From contig NZ_KB907788.1 in the NCBI RefSeq assembly GCF_000382205.1, positions 744,001 to 808,000 on the forward strand: a stretch of DNA of 64,000 nucleotides, in the 5' to 3' direction. The position numbers and the translations under genes were made by a program. Under the pieces are notes generated by a model that was not told the DNA's origin, did no database searches, and saw only the letters and a program-made list of their open reading frames with translations. The stretch comes from Dyadobacter beijingensis DSM 21582. GTDB taxonomy: Bacteria > Bacteroidota > Bacteroidia > Cytophagales > Spirosomataceae. Positions 35,379 to 43,164 of the stretch are shown here, in pieces. Within the stretch, counting starts at the first letter, position 1, and every line of letters starts with the position of its first letter.

Positions 35379-37405
35379 GTTGCATTGAATAGCACGGCCT
35401 GGAAATCGAGCAGTTCCTTTTTGTGGTGGAACTGGCTGAGCGGCAGTATTGAAATAAATTCATTCAATGCATTGAACATCAATTGTACCGTGTGCTCATT
35501 GTAGGATTTCTTTTCGAAATAGGGTTCCTCATTATGAATATATTGTTCAAAAATCTCTTTGGCCTGGTCGGTTATCTTCGGGGAATAGAGCGGGTTATTT
35601 TGCAATTCCGCGAGTTGCTCCTTGAATTTATTTTCTGTTTCCGCCAGCCTCGCCAGGCATCTTTTGATTTCGTCATAAGGAGTGGTTACCGTCAGAAACG
35701 AAGATTGTCCGGCCACCTCCATATATAAGTCGCCGAATGCTGCATTTTGTGCATTCACCGATTTGATATTTGCGATTAATGTTTCATGTTCAGTTTGCTT
35801 TTGCTGCTGTGCCGCTATTTCGTAAAAGAATTGGTAAATGCGCGCATCATTTTCGGCTACCAGTCGCTGCACTTCCGCAAGCTCGTTCCGCAGATTTGGT
35901 AAAAGAAATGCGGCTTCACCGGCCGCGTATTTATTACCGTCGTAATCAAATGATTTGACTTTGTAATTTCCTTCGTGAATGCCTTCGATCGTTTGAATGT
36001 CGGATTGGATGGCTATTTCTTTATAAACCAGATCTACCGCTTGTTCATTGAACAATTCGTTTGCATTGATATCGCCCGTGGTGTTCGATACCTCTTCCGG
36101 GAACACGGGATTTTTACCGTCATAATAACCCTGGTATATTTCGTTGAAAACCGAAACGTTATAGAAATCCACAAATGCTTCTTCAAAAACTTCCGTTTCT
36201 GCATGCGGTTTCCGCTCCACTCCATCGAACATTTTTTGCGTGATAGCCTCCTGAATTTCACCTACTTTACGGAATAGTTCGGCGGCTTGCCGGGCGTCTT
36301 CATTTTTAGGTGACTGGTTCAGTTGCAATAGCCTTTGTACGCGGTCGTCCACGCTCGGGTGCGAGGCCCATTGATCGGCAATGACCAGTTTGGATTTGTT
36401 ATACCGGTTTTGATTGCTTTCGACAACCGGCAGGCCATTCTGAAATGCGAGCTGGTCTTTTTCCGCAAGGAAACGCAGGACAAATGCGTGATGCGGGTAA
36501 ATGTTCGGGGCATCGAACCCTTTTTGATAATAAAAATTGGCGGCGCTGTTAAGCGCATAATCCGCGAGCTCGAAGCGCCGTAATGCGCCTGCGAGCGGCG
36601 CGGAGCCTGCTACATGGGCGGCCACCTCGTCGGCGTGGAATTCCATTTCCCGTGAAAGGTTCAGGTAATTCAAGTTCACAATATTATACGCTTTGCCGAG
36701 CGACCATTTAATGCCCTTGATAACCCAGCCGGCGCCCGTGGTAGCCACGGCAATATAGCCGCTGACATTGCTCCATCGTTCGAGCGTACTGTCGAACGAC
36801 TCATTATCGAAAAGCATGTTGTGAATGACATAATTGACATTATAAACATAGCTCCCGACTTTCATGCTGCGCTGCGAAAAATGCCCGAATTCGTGGGCCA
36901 GGATTCCCTTGAATTCACTCACGGTAACGGTATTCACCAAACCCATTCCGATTTGCAGGTTTTTACGAATGGGCAGGAACATACTCCAAAAACCGGAGTC
37001 ATAAAACACGGCCGCATTGACATCGGGCGACAGGTACACCTTCTTGGGAAAATCAGTCTGCACTTCCTGCACGATTTCACGGATCAATGCGAAAAGTTCG
37101 GGTTGATCCTGCTCGGTTATTTCCGTCAATGTGGATCGGTCTACCACATTTTTGGTAAAAATAAATTTGATCAGAAAGAAAAGCACAAAACCGCCGATAC
37201 AAACAATAGCAACAGCCATAAGCGCTGTAAATATCGTAAATGTGTGGCTGACCAACGTGTAAGCGCCCAGCACACACAAGGCGGTCAGGAGGAGTGCCCC
37301 GCATATCAGCAGCAAATAGATAACGACAAACTGAATGATGGCCAGGCTTGCACGAAAGGTGGATTTCCGAAACGCGTCGGAAGTTTTGATTTGATCAATC
37401 GGCAT
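35354..37405 (-). CDS. M48-family membrane metallopeptidase
   Basis: 683 aa starting at ATG 37405 (PIDQIKTSDAFRKSTF); the in-frame extension to 37462 is unsupported. Two TM helices lie at about residues 20-50 and 58-82. The catalytic zinc motif HEFGH is at 171-175, and the third ligand Glu is in REMEFHADEVAAHVAGS. This is the M48 (HtpX/Ste24-like) pattern. The C-terminal ~400 residues are a long helical, charged region (NEDARQAAELFRKVGEIQEAITQ, LRNELAEVQRLVAEND) not found in minimal HtpX, which may recognise substrates. It probably degrades misfolded inner-membrane proteins. The gene overlaps the end of the preceding plus-strand gene by 25 bp. Confidence 0.9.
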   Translation of the reverse strand: MPIDQIKTSDAFRKSTFRASLAIIQFVVIYLLLICGALLLTALCVLGAYTLVSHTFTIFTALMAVAIVCIGGFVLFFLIKFIFTKNVVDRSTLTEITEQDQPELFALIREIVQEVQTDFPKKVYLSPDVNAAVFYDSGFWSMFLPIRKNLQIGMGLVNTVTVSEFKGILAHEFGHFSQRSMKVGSYVYNVNYVIHNMLFDNESFDSTLERWSNVSGYIAVATTGAGWVIKGIKWSLGKAYNIVNLNYLNLSREMEFHADEVAAHVAGSAPLAGALRRFELADYALNSAANFYYQKGFDAPNIYPHHAFVLRFLAEKDQLAFQNGLPVVESNQNRYNKSKLVIADQWASHPSVDDRVQRLLQLNQSPKNEDARQAAELFRKVGEIQEAITQKMFDGVERKPHAETEVFEEAFVDFYNVSVFNEIYQGYYDGKNPVFPEEVSNTTGDINANELFNEQAVDLVYKEIAIQSDIQTIEGIHEGNYKVKSFDYDGNKYAAGEAAFLLPNLRNELAEVQRLVAENDARIYQFFYEIAAQQQKQTEHETLIANIKSVNAQNAAFGDLYMEVAGQSSFLTVTTPYDEIKRCLARLAETENKFKEQLAELQNNPLYSPKITDQAKEIFEQYIHNEEPYFEKKSYNEHTVQLMFNALNEFISILPLSQFHHKKELLDFQAVLFNATQPANIAS

Positions 37406-37501
37406 TATCAAGAAGAGGATAGAGGGTAAATAAAAAACCAATGCCGGCAGGGTAGCTGGCATTGGTTCACAACTTAAATAAAATGTCGGAAATTCTTTTC
37501 C

Positions 37502-37978
37502 TTAAATCTGTTTCAACGCTTTAAAAATTTCCGCGTGCGGCTGTTCGCCTTCGAACGTCCGTACGAGGTTGCCTTTTTTATCGTAAATGGCGATGTACGG
37601 GAACGACCGGATCTGGTAATAGCGCTGTACGAGGTAAGAAGTGCCTTCCGTACCGACTTTGAAATTCGGATAGGTCCCGAGCCGGTATTGGTTCACAAAA
37701 GGTTTCAGCATGTCCATAGCCTGGAAAGTGACCATGACCACCTGCTTATTGGCAACGACATTGTAATTTTTGACCAGGTCTTTCGTGAAATCCTGGCAAT
37801 GCTCGCAGTCGGGCGAGAAGTAAATGAGCACCACAGGCCCTGCGGCAAGCTGCGACGACGTGTATTGCTGGCCATTGACGAGCCGGATCTGAAACGGGGC
37901 TATTTTCTGGGGGCTGGTTTGGGCAAAACCCTGGAATGCCGCCAACATCAAAAACAGAAACGTTAACTTACGAAACAT
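37502..37978 (-). CDS. Exported thioredoxin-fold (TlpA-like) protein
   Basis: 158 aa. The signal peptide (RKLTFLFLMLAAFQGFAQ) directs it to the periplasm. The thioredoxin fold follows with redox motif CEHC at residues 58-61 (IYFSPDCEHCQDFTKDLVK) and the cis-proline segment SFPYIAIYDKKGNLVRTFEG. It resembles TlpA/ResA-type thiol-disulfide proteins or the redox-like AhpC-TSA family of Bacteroidota. It probably reduces or isomerises disulfides in exported proteins. It is a single gene 96 bp downstream of the M48 gene's start and on the same strand. Confidence 0.88.
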   Translation of the reverse strand: MFRKLTFLFLMLAAFQGFAQTSPQKIAPFQIRLVNGQQYTSSQLAAGPVVLIYFSPDCEHCQDFTKDLVKNYNVVANKQVVMVTFQAMDMLKPFVNQYRLGTYPNFKVGTEGTSYLVQRYYQIRSFPYIAIYDKKGNLVRTFEGEQPHAEIFKALKQI

Positions 37979-38026
37979 AAAATCTACCTGATATAATGAG
38001 CCCGCAAGTTATCAATTCTTGCCCCA

Positions 38027-38596
38027 CTATCCCGCGACGGTCGCGCTAACTTTTTCGAAAATGTTGCGCAGCTGCCGCGTATGCCGCTTGGAGTGGCACA
38101 ACACGAATTGCAGCCATTCCCAGCGGGTAAGGTTTGCGATTTGCGGAAATTCGAAATCCGTACAAGTCAGTGAAAGGTCTTCACTCGCAGCGATTTGGCG
38201 GATTTCGGCCCGTTCGGCTTTAAATGCGTCGAGCAGGTTGCGCTGGTCGTGCGGGCCGGGCGAAGGTACGATAAACTCCGGGGATTCGTATTTGGCGCTG
38301 AAATCGAGGAAAATGGATTCAATCACAGGTACATACTGACCTACGGGCCGGACCGTTTCGTCCGTCGAGCCCAGTATCGTTTCGGGAATGCCAGATTCGG
38401 ACAGCAGAATATGCTCCGCTACCTGGCCGGCTGTCCAGCTGCCTTCGAACGGTATCGCATTCACCGCTGCGGGCTGGAATGCGGCGAGTACGGATGAAAA
38501 ATCGTGCTCGGTCTGGTCGAGGTCGTGCAGGAGCTGCTGCCGGTTCACGGTGTCGCCCGATAATGCTTCTGCGGATGTTTGGTTGTTTGTTGACAT
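38027..38596 (-). CDS. DinB-family (DinB_2-like) protein
   Basis: 189 aa four-helix-bundle protein: HDLDQTEHDFSSVLAAFQ, FEGSWTAGQVAEHILLSESGI, LLDAFKAERAEIRQIA and WLQFVLCHSKRHTRQLRNIFEKV. The spaced histidines in VAEHIL and CHSKRHTRQL form the usual DinB metal site. DinB-like proteins are metal-dependent and often thiol-transferase-like; the substrate here is unknown. It is one of three stand-alone DinB-type genes in this window, in addition to the DinB domain of EgtB. Confidence 0.85.
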   Translation of the reverse strand: MSTNNQTSAEALSGDTVNRQQLLHDLDQTEHDFSSVLAAFQPAAVNAIPFEGSWTAGQVAEHILLSESGIPETILGSTDETVRPVGQYVPVIESIFLDFSAKYESPEFIVPSPGPHDQRNLLDAFKAERAEIRQIAASEDLSLTCTDFEFPQIANLTRWEWLQFVLCHSKRHTRQLRNIFEKVSATVAG

Positions 38597-38649
38597 GGCG
38601 CTATTGTTTTTGAAGTGAATGAATGGATGCTTACATGAAGCGTGTCAGG

Positions 38650-39030
38650 CTACGCGGCGACGAGGGTTTCGCGCTGTAATTTGTGGTAATAGATGTAGGA
38701 AGCGGCGATCAGCGCAAATCCGACGATGAAGCCTGCCCACATATCGGGCCCGTCGCCGAATGCGATATGGGAATAGAATGCGCCCAGCAAATCGTAGAAA
38801 ATGCCTGCGTAGGCCCATTCTTTGATACGCGGATAGCCGGGAACGAGAATGGCGATGATGCCAAGCGTCTTGGCTACGCCCAGGAACGGGACAATGTACG
38901 CCGGGTAGCCGATCCGCGTCACGTGCTCCACCGCTTCGGGTGCCGAAATGGCGTCGAATATCGAGCCGATCCCAAGCATGACGGCCAGAATGCCGGTAAC
39001 TACCCAGAAAATGATCTTTGTCTTCTTCAT
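38650..39030 (-). CDS. DoxX-like small membrane protein
   Basis: 126 aa from ATG 39030 (KKTKIIFWVVTGILAVMLGIG); the frame upstream to 39129 is not membrane-like. Four TM helices are visible. The first loop (DAISAPEAVEHVTRIGYPAYIVPFLGVAKTLGIIAIL) matches DoxX-like/DoxD families with a conserved G-YP pattern, followed by IKEWAYAGIFYDLLGAFYSH. Such proteins are linked to redox stress and membrane respiration, with unclear activity. It is flanked by a small unknown gene upstream and a DinB gene downstream on the same strand, so the three may be cotranscribed. Confidence 0.85.
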   Translation of the reverse strand: MKKTKIIFWVVTGILAVMLGIGSIFDAISAPEAVEHVTRIGYPAYIVPFLGVAKTLGIIAILVPGYPRIKEWAYAGIFYDLLGAFYSHIAFGDGPDMWAGFIVGFALIAASYIYYHKLQRETLVAA

Positions 39031-39088
39031 TGGTTGAAATAGTTTATGGTTACAGGATGAATGGATGTGCAGGAGGTAACCGGGGAGC

Positions 39089-39331
39089 CTATACGTACAA
39101 CGGCTCGAATGTCGCTTCGCTGAGGACACCGGCCTGGTAGCCGAAGCTTTCGAGCAGGCCGATGATGCTTGCTTCGCAAACCGGGCCGCCCGTTGTGCTT
39201 ACGCGCAGCACTTTGTCGCAGTCTTCCAGGTCGAACGTGGCCTGGTAACCCGTAAACGAAAGGCAAATCAGGTTAACGAGCAATCTGGCCTGGCTTTGTT
39301 TCACTACATCTGTTTTGAATACTTCTACCAT
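39089..39331 (-). CDS. Small protein, function unknown
   Basis: 80 aa from ATG 39331 (VEVFKTDVVKQSQARLLVNLI). The compact ferredoxin-like layout (strand QATFDLEDCDKVLRVSTT, then helix CEASIIGLLESFGYQAGVL) resembles small HMA-like modules, but there is no CxxC metal site. Two cysteines (DCDK, VCEA) could be redox-active. It is the first gene of a minus-strand group with the DoxX-like and DinB genes. It is divergent from the J-domain/vWA/PurA-like operon across a 264-bp intergenic region. Confidence 0.6.
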   Translation of the reverse strand: MVEVFKTDVVKQSQARLLVNLICLSFTGYQATFDLEDCDKVLRVSTTGGPVCEASIIGLLESFGYQAGVLSEATFEPLYV

Positions 39332-39595
39332 GTGTTTCCGATCTTTTGAACGACGCATTCCTGCGCCCTGCCCGACATATTTCCGACAATACAAAACAAG
39401 CGGGTTCGTCCCAGAAAAACAGTTGCGATTTGCGACATTATCAGGGGGGGATTGTGACAAACGAACCGGCCGTTTGTCCGGCCGCTAAACTGTTACGGCC
39501 GAACGATCATTCTGCCCCCCGGTCTTGCGCCGGGCCAGTTACATTGCGCTTACACGGCCTCAGACAGGCCAGCCATCCACTATACATTCTTCAAG
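39332..39595. promoter_or_regulatory. Divergent control region with a GACAAACG dyad
   Basis: 264-bp gap between a minus-strand small gene and the three-gene plus-strand cassette. GACAAACG at 39456-39463 and its complement CGTTTGTC at 39471-39478 form an 8-bp dyad with a 7-bp spacer, about 118 bp before the cassette. A GC-rich stem (GGCCG words around 39470-39505) partly overlaps it. The dyad is operator-like. No recognisable -7/-33 pair was identified with confidence. Confidence 0.45.
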
Positions 39596-40453
39596 ATGAT
39601 TGAAACCGAAATAATCGAACGGGTAATGCGCGCGCCTCATTTCAACGCGCTCCACCCGCCGGAAGACGAGGACCTGAACTTCCGGGAGATCCTTAAAATG
39701 ATCCATCCCGACAAATGCAAACATCCCATGGCGCAGGAGGCTACGAATCACCTGCTGGCGATACACCGCCATTTTGTCCACGGAAGCGAGTTCGCCGATG
39801 ATGCCGGCGGCTTTCTCTCCAACGATTATTGGGTGAACTATATGGGGGAGCCCGCCATCATTGATCATGGAAGGAAAATGCAGCGGGAAATAGCGGCGCG
39901 CGCACCGGAGCATCTCCGGCGCTATATGCCCTATACCTGGGATACGACGAGCAGCCTGCTGATGGAGCAGCGGGCCATACCGCTCGTTAACCTCACATTG
40001 CCGCAGGAACATGTGAACTGGGTGCTGTCGCGGTTGCTGGAATTCTGCATGCTTCTGCACAGGCACACGGGCCGGGCGCATCTGGGGCTCACGCCCGCGC
40101 AGGTGCTGCTCGTGCCCGAAACGCACGGGATCGCCGTAGCCGGCTTTTACCATACTGCGCCGCTGGGCGGCCCCGTAAAAACGATTTCAGGCGCATTCCG
40201 GCACTGGTACCCGGCCACATTGCTGGCGGATAAGAAAGCGACCGAGAACGCGGACCTGGAAATGGTGAAGCGGATAGGCGCTTACCTGCTGGGCGACCGT
40301 TCCGGCCTCGGCACTTCACTTTTAAAGACGCACCACCGCGGGTTTATCGAGTTTTTACTGAGCTCCGACGACGATTCGCTGGCATGTTACGAGAAATACC
40401 GGGCCATTCTGGATCAAAACTTTCCATCTCAATTCATACACTTAAACATCTGA
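39596..40453 (+). CDS. J-domain-like / degenerate kinase-like protein
   Basis: 285 aa, first gene of a three-gene operon (next start 4 bp later). Residues about 28-60 read REILKMIHPDKCKHPMAQEATNHLLAIH. This carries the HPD motif and the helix-loop-helix pattern of DnaJ domains, which stimulate Hsp70. Residues about 140-190 (VLSRLLEFCMLLHRHTGRAHLGLTPAQVLLVPETHGIAVAGFY) resemble the catalytic-loop region of kinase-like proteins (HxDxxPxNxLL...DFG). Here the catalytic Asp is Gly, the Asn is Gln, and the DFG Asp is missing. This suggests a pseudokinase, with the usual ATP-binding N-lobe not recognisable. No signal peptide. The assignment rests on motifs read by eye; both halves need structural confirmation. 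Confidence 0.6.
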   Translation: MIETEIIERVMRAPHFNALHPPEDEDLNFREILKMIHPDKCKHPMAQEATNHLLAIHRHFVHGSEFADDAGGFLSNDYWVNYMGEPAIIDHGRKMQREIAARAPEHLRRYMPYTWDTTSSLLMEQRAIPLVNLTLPQEHVNWVLSRLLEFCMLLHRHTGRAHLGLTPAQVLLVPETHGIAVAGFYHTAPLGGPVKTISGAFRHWYPATLLADKKATENADLEMVKRIGAYLLGDRSGLGTSLLKTHHRGFIEFLLSSDDDSLACYEKYRAILDQNFPSQFIHLNI

Positions 40454-40457
40454 AACA

Positions 40458-41387
40458 ATGGGCTTTTCCTCATGGAGCAGCGATGCTTACGACAGTGTCA
40501 GCCGGGCACGCAAAACCCGCTCGATAGACGATAATTTCACCCAGAACAAGGTGGGCGTGATCCATCCCGACCTTTCGCCTAACAATGTGGATGTGCGCGA
40601 ATCGCGCGATTCACAGGCGCATCCCGATTCGGTGCCGATCATCGTGGCGCTGGACGTGACGGGTTCGATGGGCTCCATTCCGGAGAACCTGATCAAAAAT
40701 AAGCTCGGTGCATTGATGAATACCCTGATTAACAACGGTATACTCGATCCGCAAATCATGTTCATGGCTATTGGTGACCACATTTCCGACGATTATCCCT
40801 TGCAGGTAGGGCAGTTTGAATCGGGCACGATGGAGCTGGACCAATGCCTTTCGCGTATCCTTATCGAAGGGGGTGGTGGCGGCCAGAACCGCGAAAGCTA
40901 TCCGCTGGCGTGGTATTTCGCCGCCCGCCACACATCCATCGACTCGTTCGAAAAGCGGCAGGAAAAAGGGTTCCTGTTCACCATCGGCGACGAAGGTTTC
41001 CACGATCACATGGCCGCCGATCTTTTGCAGGCGAAATGCGGTTACAAAGGGCGCGAGAACCTCAATGCGGCATCCCTGCTCAACGAGGCCAGCCGCGCAT
41101 ACTCCGTATTTCACATTCATGCCAACGAAGCCAGCTACCACAACGACCACTTCGTTTTTTCGCAATGGAAAACCCTGCTCGGCGAACGTTTTCTCATACT
41201 CGAAGACCAGAATAATATTGCCGAACTCATCGCGACGACCGTCGCCCTTGTGAAAGGCGTGCAGGCTGATATGGCTATGAGTGGTTTCGATGCGCAAACG
41301 CGACTTTCGGTATCGCGTGCCCTGGTGTCGGTGAAGGATTCGCTCGTACGCCGCGATCATGGTAAATCGGGCATTATTGCGTTATAA
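40458..41387 (+). CDS. von Willebrand factor A-domain protein
   Basis: 309 aa, cytoplasmic (no signal). A vWA domain begins at VPIIVALDVTGSMGSIPENLI, with an intact MIDAS metal site DVTGS at residues 66-70. The later conserved strands are PQIMFMAIGDHISDDYPLQVGQFES and KGFLFTIGDEGFHD. The N-terminal ~55 residues (GFSSWSSDAYDSVSRARKTRS) form a basic, Ser-rich extension. Family members bind Mg2+/Mn2+ and scaffold partner complexes, as in TerY and MoxR-vWA systems. It begins 4 bp after the J-domain-like gene. Its stop overlaps the ATG of the PurA-like gene (TAATG), so the three products are made together and probably interact. Confidence 0.88.
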   Translation: MGFSSWSSDAYDSVSRARKTRSIDDNFTQNKVGVIHPDLSPNNVDVRESRDSQAHPDSVPIIVALDVTGSMGSIPENLIKNKLGALMNTLINNGILDPQIMFMAIGDHISDDYPLQVGQFESGTMELDQCLSRILIEGGGGGQNRESYPLAWYFAARHTSIDSFEKRQEKGFLFTIGDEGFHDHMAADLLQAKCGYKGRENLNAASLLNEASRAYSVFHIHANEASYHNDHFVFSQWKTLLGERFLILEDQNNIAELIATTVALVKGVQADMAMSGFDAQTRLSVSRALVSVKDSLVRRDHGKSGIIAL

Positions 41388-42550
41388 TGGCGGGGAATCA
41401 CATCGTTCTGGGCATGGGTTACGGCGATGAAGGGAAGGGGGTATTCACCGATTACCTCTCGTCGAAGATGGAAAATCCCGTGGTAGTCCGTTTCAATGGC
41501 GGACATCAATGCGGGCACACGGTCATGCACGACAGCGGACATTTTCATGTGTTTTCCAACTTCGGTGCCGGTACGTTCCGGCAGGTGCCCGTTTTCTTCT
41601 CCCGCTTCTGTACCATCGATCCCATGGGCATCGTCAACGAGTTCCGGGAATTGCGGCGCCTCGGCGTAACGCCAGTGCTGTTTGTAGACCCGCTGGCGAT
41701 GGTTACCACGCCCTTCGATAAGTTTTACAATGTCAGCGACCGTACCAATGTCACCCACGGAACGGTCGGCGTCGGATTCGGCGCCACGGTGGAGCGAAAC
41801 CTCGGGCCGCACAAATTGTACGCGCAGGACCTGTTTTTCCCGGCAGTTTTTCAGCGTAAACTGGAAGCCGTGCGGGACTATTACCGTGCCCGATACAAAG
41901 TTCGCGGGCTGGAATGCTGCCTGGAAGCATTGGAACTGGAAATCATGCGGGTGGATAGGTTCCTGCGTGAAGTTCAGGACTCCCGGGAGATCATCCGACT
42001 GCTTACCGAGCGGGAGTTGTTTGCTATGGGTTTTGAAAATGCCATTTTCGAAGGCGGGCAGGGCATATTGCTGGATATGGATTTCGGGGTTTTTCCAAAT
42101 GTCACCCGTTCGCATACCACCAGCAGGAATGCATTTGATATGATCCAGCGGAACGGGCTTTTGCAGCTGACTACCGTTTACTACCTTACCAGGGCCTACC
42201 AGACGCGGCACGGAAATGGCTGGATGTCCGCCGAAAACTACCCGGTGACGCTGCTCAACAATGAGCACGAAACCAACGGACATGACGGGCACCAGGGCGC
42301 ATTCCGGACGGGTATGCTCGATACCGACATGCTCCGATATGCACTTCAATGCGACGCCAGCTACGCAGGCAACGCGCAGAAACAAATGGTTGTCTCGTGC
42401 CTCGATCAACTAGCCGGCTACCAATACCTTTCCGCAGGCAAAGTACTCACCGCACCGGACCGCGAGTCATTTTTGAAACAAATCGCGCTCTGCGAAACCG
42501 TCTGGACAAACGAAGGACCCTACGCCGGCACCATCGCCCGGTGGCGGTGA
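41387..42550 (+). CDS. Diverged adenylosuccinate-synthetase-like enzyme
   Basis: 387 aa, shorter than housekeeping PurA (about 430). The GTP/IMP core is recognisable: GMGYGDEGKGVFTD with catalytic D14, and NGGHQCGHTVM with H44. HGTVGVGFGATVERN aligns with the TTGRGIGPAYEDK loop, EGGQGILLDMD is at 222-232, and SHTTSRNAF near 242. The aspartate-binding loop (TTGRPRR in PurA) is replaced by DGHQGAFRTG at about 300-309. The guanine-site Lys of TKLD is Cys (SCLD at 337-340), with the Asp kept. It is therefore probably an active GTP-dependent ligase with changed amino-acid or nucleotide specificity, not purine-pathway PurA. It is coupled to the vWA gene by a 1-bp overlap. Phage PurZ is a precedent for re-purposed PurA. 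Confidence 0.82.
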   Translation: MAGNHIVLGMGYGDEGKGVFTDYLSSKMENPVVVRFNGGHQCGHTVMHDSGHFHVFSNFGAGTFRQVPVFFSRFCTIDPMGIVNEFRELRRLGVTPVLFVDPLAMVTTPFDKFYNVSDRTNVTHGTVGVGFGATVERNLGPHKLYAQDLFFPAVFQRKLEAVRDYYRARYKVRGLECCLEALELEIMRVDRFLREVQDSREIIRLLTERELFAMGFENAIFEGGQGILLDMDFGVFPNVTRSHTTSRNAFDMIQRNGLLQLTTVYYLTRAYQTRHGNGWMSAENYPVTLLNNEHETNGHDGHQGAFRTGMLDTDMLRYALQCDASYAGNAQKQMVVSCLDQLAGYQYLSAGKVLTAPDRESFLKQIALCETVWTNEGPYAGTIARWR

Positions 42551-42555
42551 AATGA

Positions 42556-43164
42556 TCACCGCATTCGGGCGAGCGTCACTTTGGCTATCTTCGAATACCG
42601 CGGGTCTGCGGAGGATGAGAAACTGCTGCCATCTGCCCGCTGGTAGCTGAAAGTGAGACTAATCCGCAGTTCATCGCCCTGCCAGGAGCCGTCCAGCCCC
42701 TGAGATGCGGTGAAATTGGGAAGTATGCGTTTTTGCTCATCCGCGGGGCGGAAGTTGAGTTTTAATTGATGATAGTCGTCCCTGTTCACCGACCCGTATA
42801 CCTCATATTCTTCCTTGCCAAGCCTGCTTTCAATGGTCGCGATGCCGTCGAAGCCGGTTTTGTCGCGGTGCCGGATACCGCCGCCGCGCCGGTTTCTCTT
42901 GCCGGCCGATTTCCGGCGTTCAGCCTCGGTGGTAGGTTCGAATATTTCCAAGTGTAGGCGCTTGGAAACCTTGTCGGGATCAGAAAAAGCACCCTGCCAT
43001 TTTCCGACGAGCAGTTTGGCATTGTCGTCGCTGCTGTAAGCCCAAGGCCGCGTCCGGTAGTCCCACCACAAGCCTGAATAGTACCGGATTTCGTACACGC
43101 CCCAGCTCACCGCGACTAGCAGCAGGATAATCAGCACCCATGAAGTTTTCCTGCGCGTCATCAT
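42556..43164 (-). CDS. Membrane-anchored protein, function unknown
   Basis: 202 aa from ATG 43164, whose ATGA overlaps the stop of the lipoprotein gene upstream, so the pair is translationally coupled. The longer frame to 43404 is the shadow of that lipoprotein gene. One N-terminal TM helix (SWVLIILLLVAVSWGVYEIRYY) is followed by a periplasmic domain with beta-strands (KLLVGKWQGAFSDPDKVSKRLHLEIFEPTTEAE, YEVYGSVNRDDYHQLKLNFRP, SQGLDGSWQGDELRISLTFSYQ). A very basic loop (RRKSAGKRNRRGGG) sits between them. No known motif. The LVGKWQG-type start resembles small lipocalin-like domains, but I do not assign it. Confidence 0.65.
   Translation of the reverse strand: MMTRRKTSWVLIILLLVAVSWGVYEIRYYSGLWWDYRTRPWAYSSDDNAKLLVGKWQGAFSDPDKVSKRLHLEIFEPTTEAERRKSAGKRNRRGGGIRHRDKTGFDGIATIESRLGKEEYEVYGSVNRDDYHQLKLNFRPADEQKRILPNFTASQGLDGSWQGDELRISLTFSYQRADGSSFSSSADPRYSKIAKVTLARMR

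Noticed and set aside
38141..38160. TTGCGGAAATT match to the shared Sus promoter element
   Set aside because: It lies inside the DinB coding sequence and lacks the second conserved block (GTTAAATATT) at the right distance.
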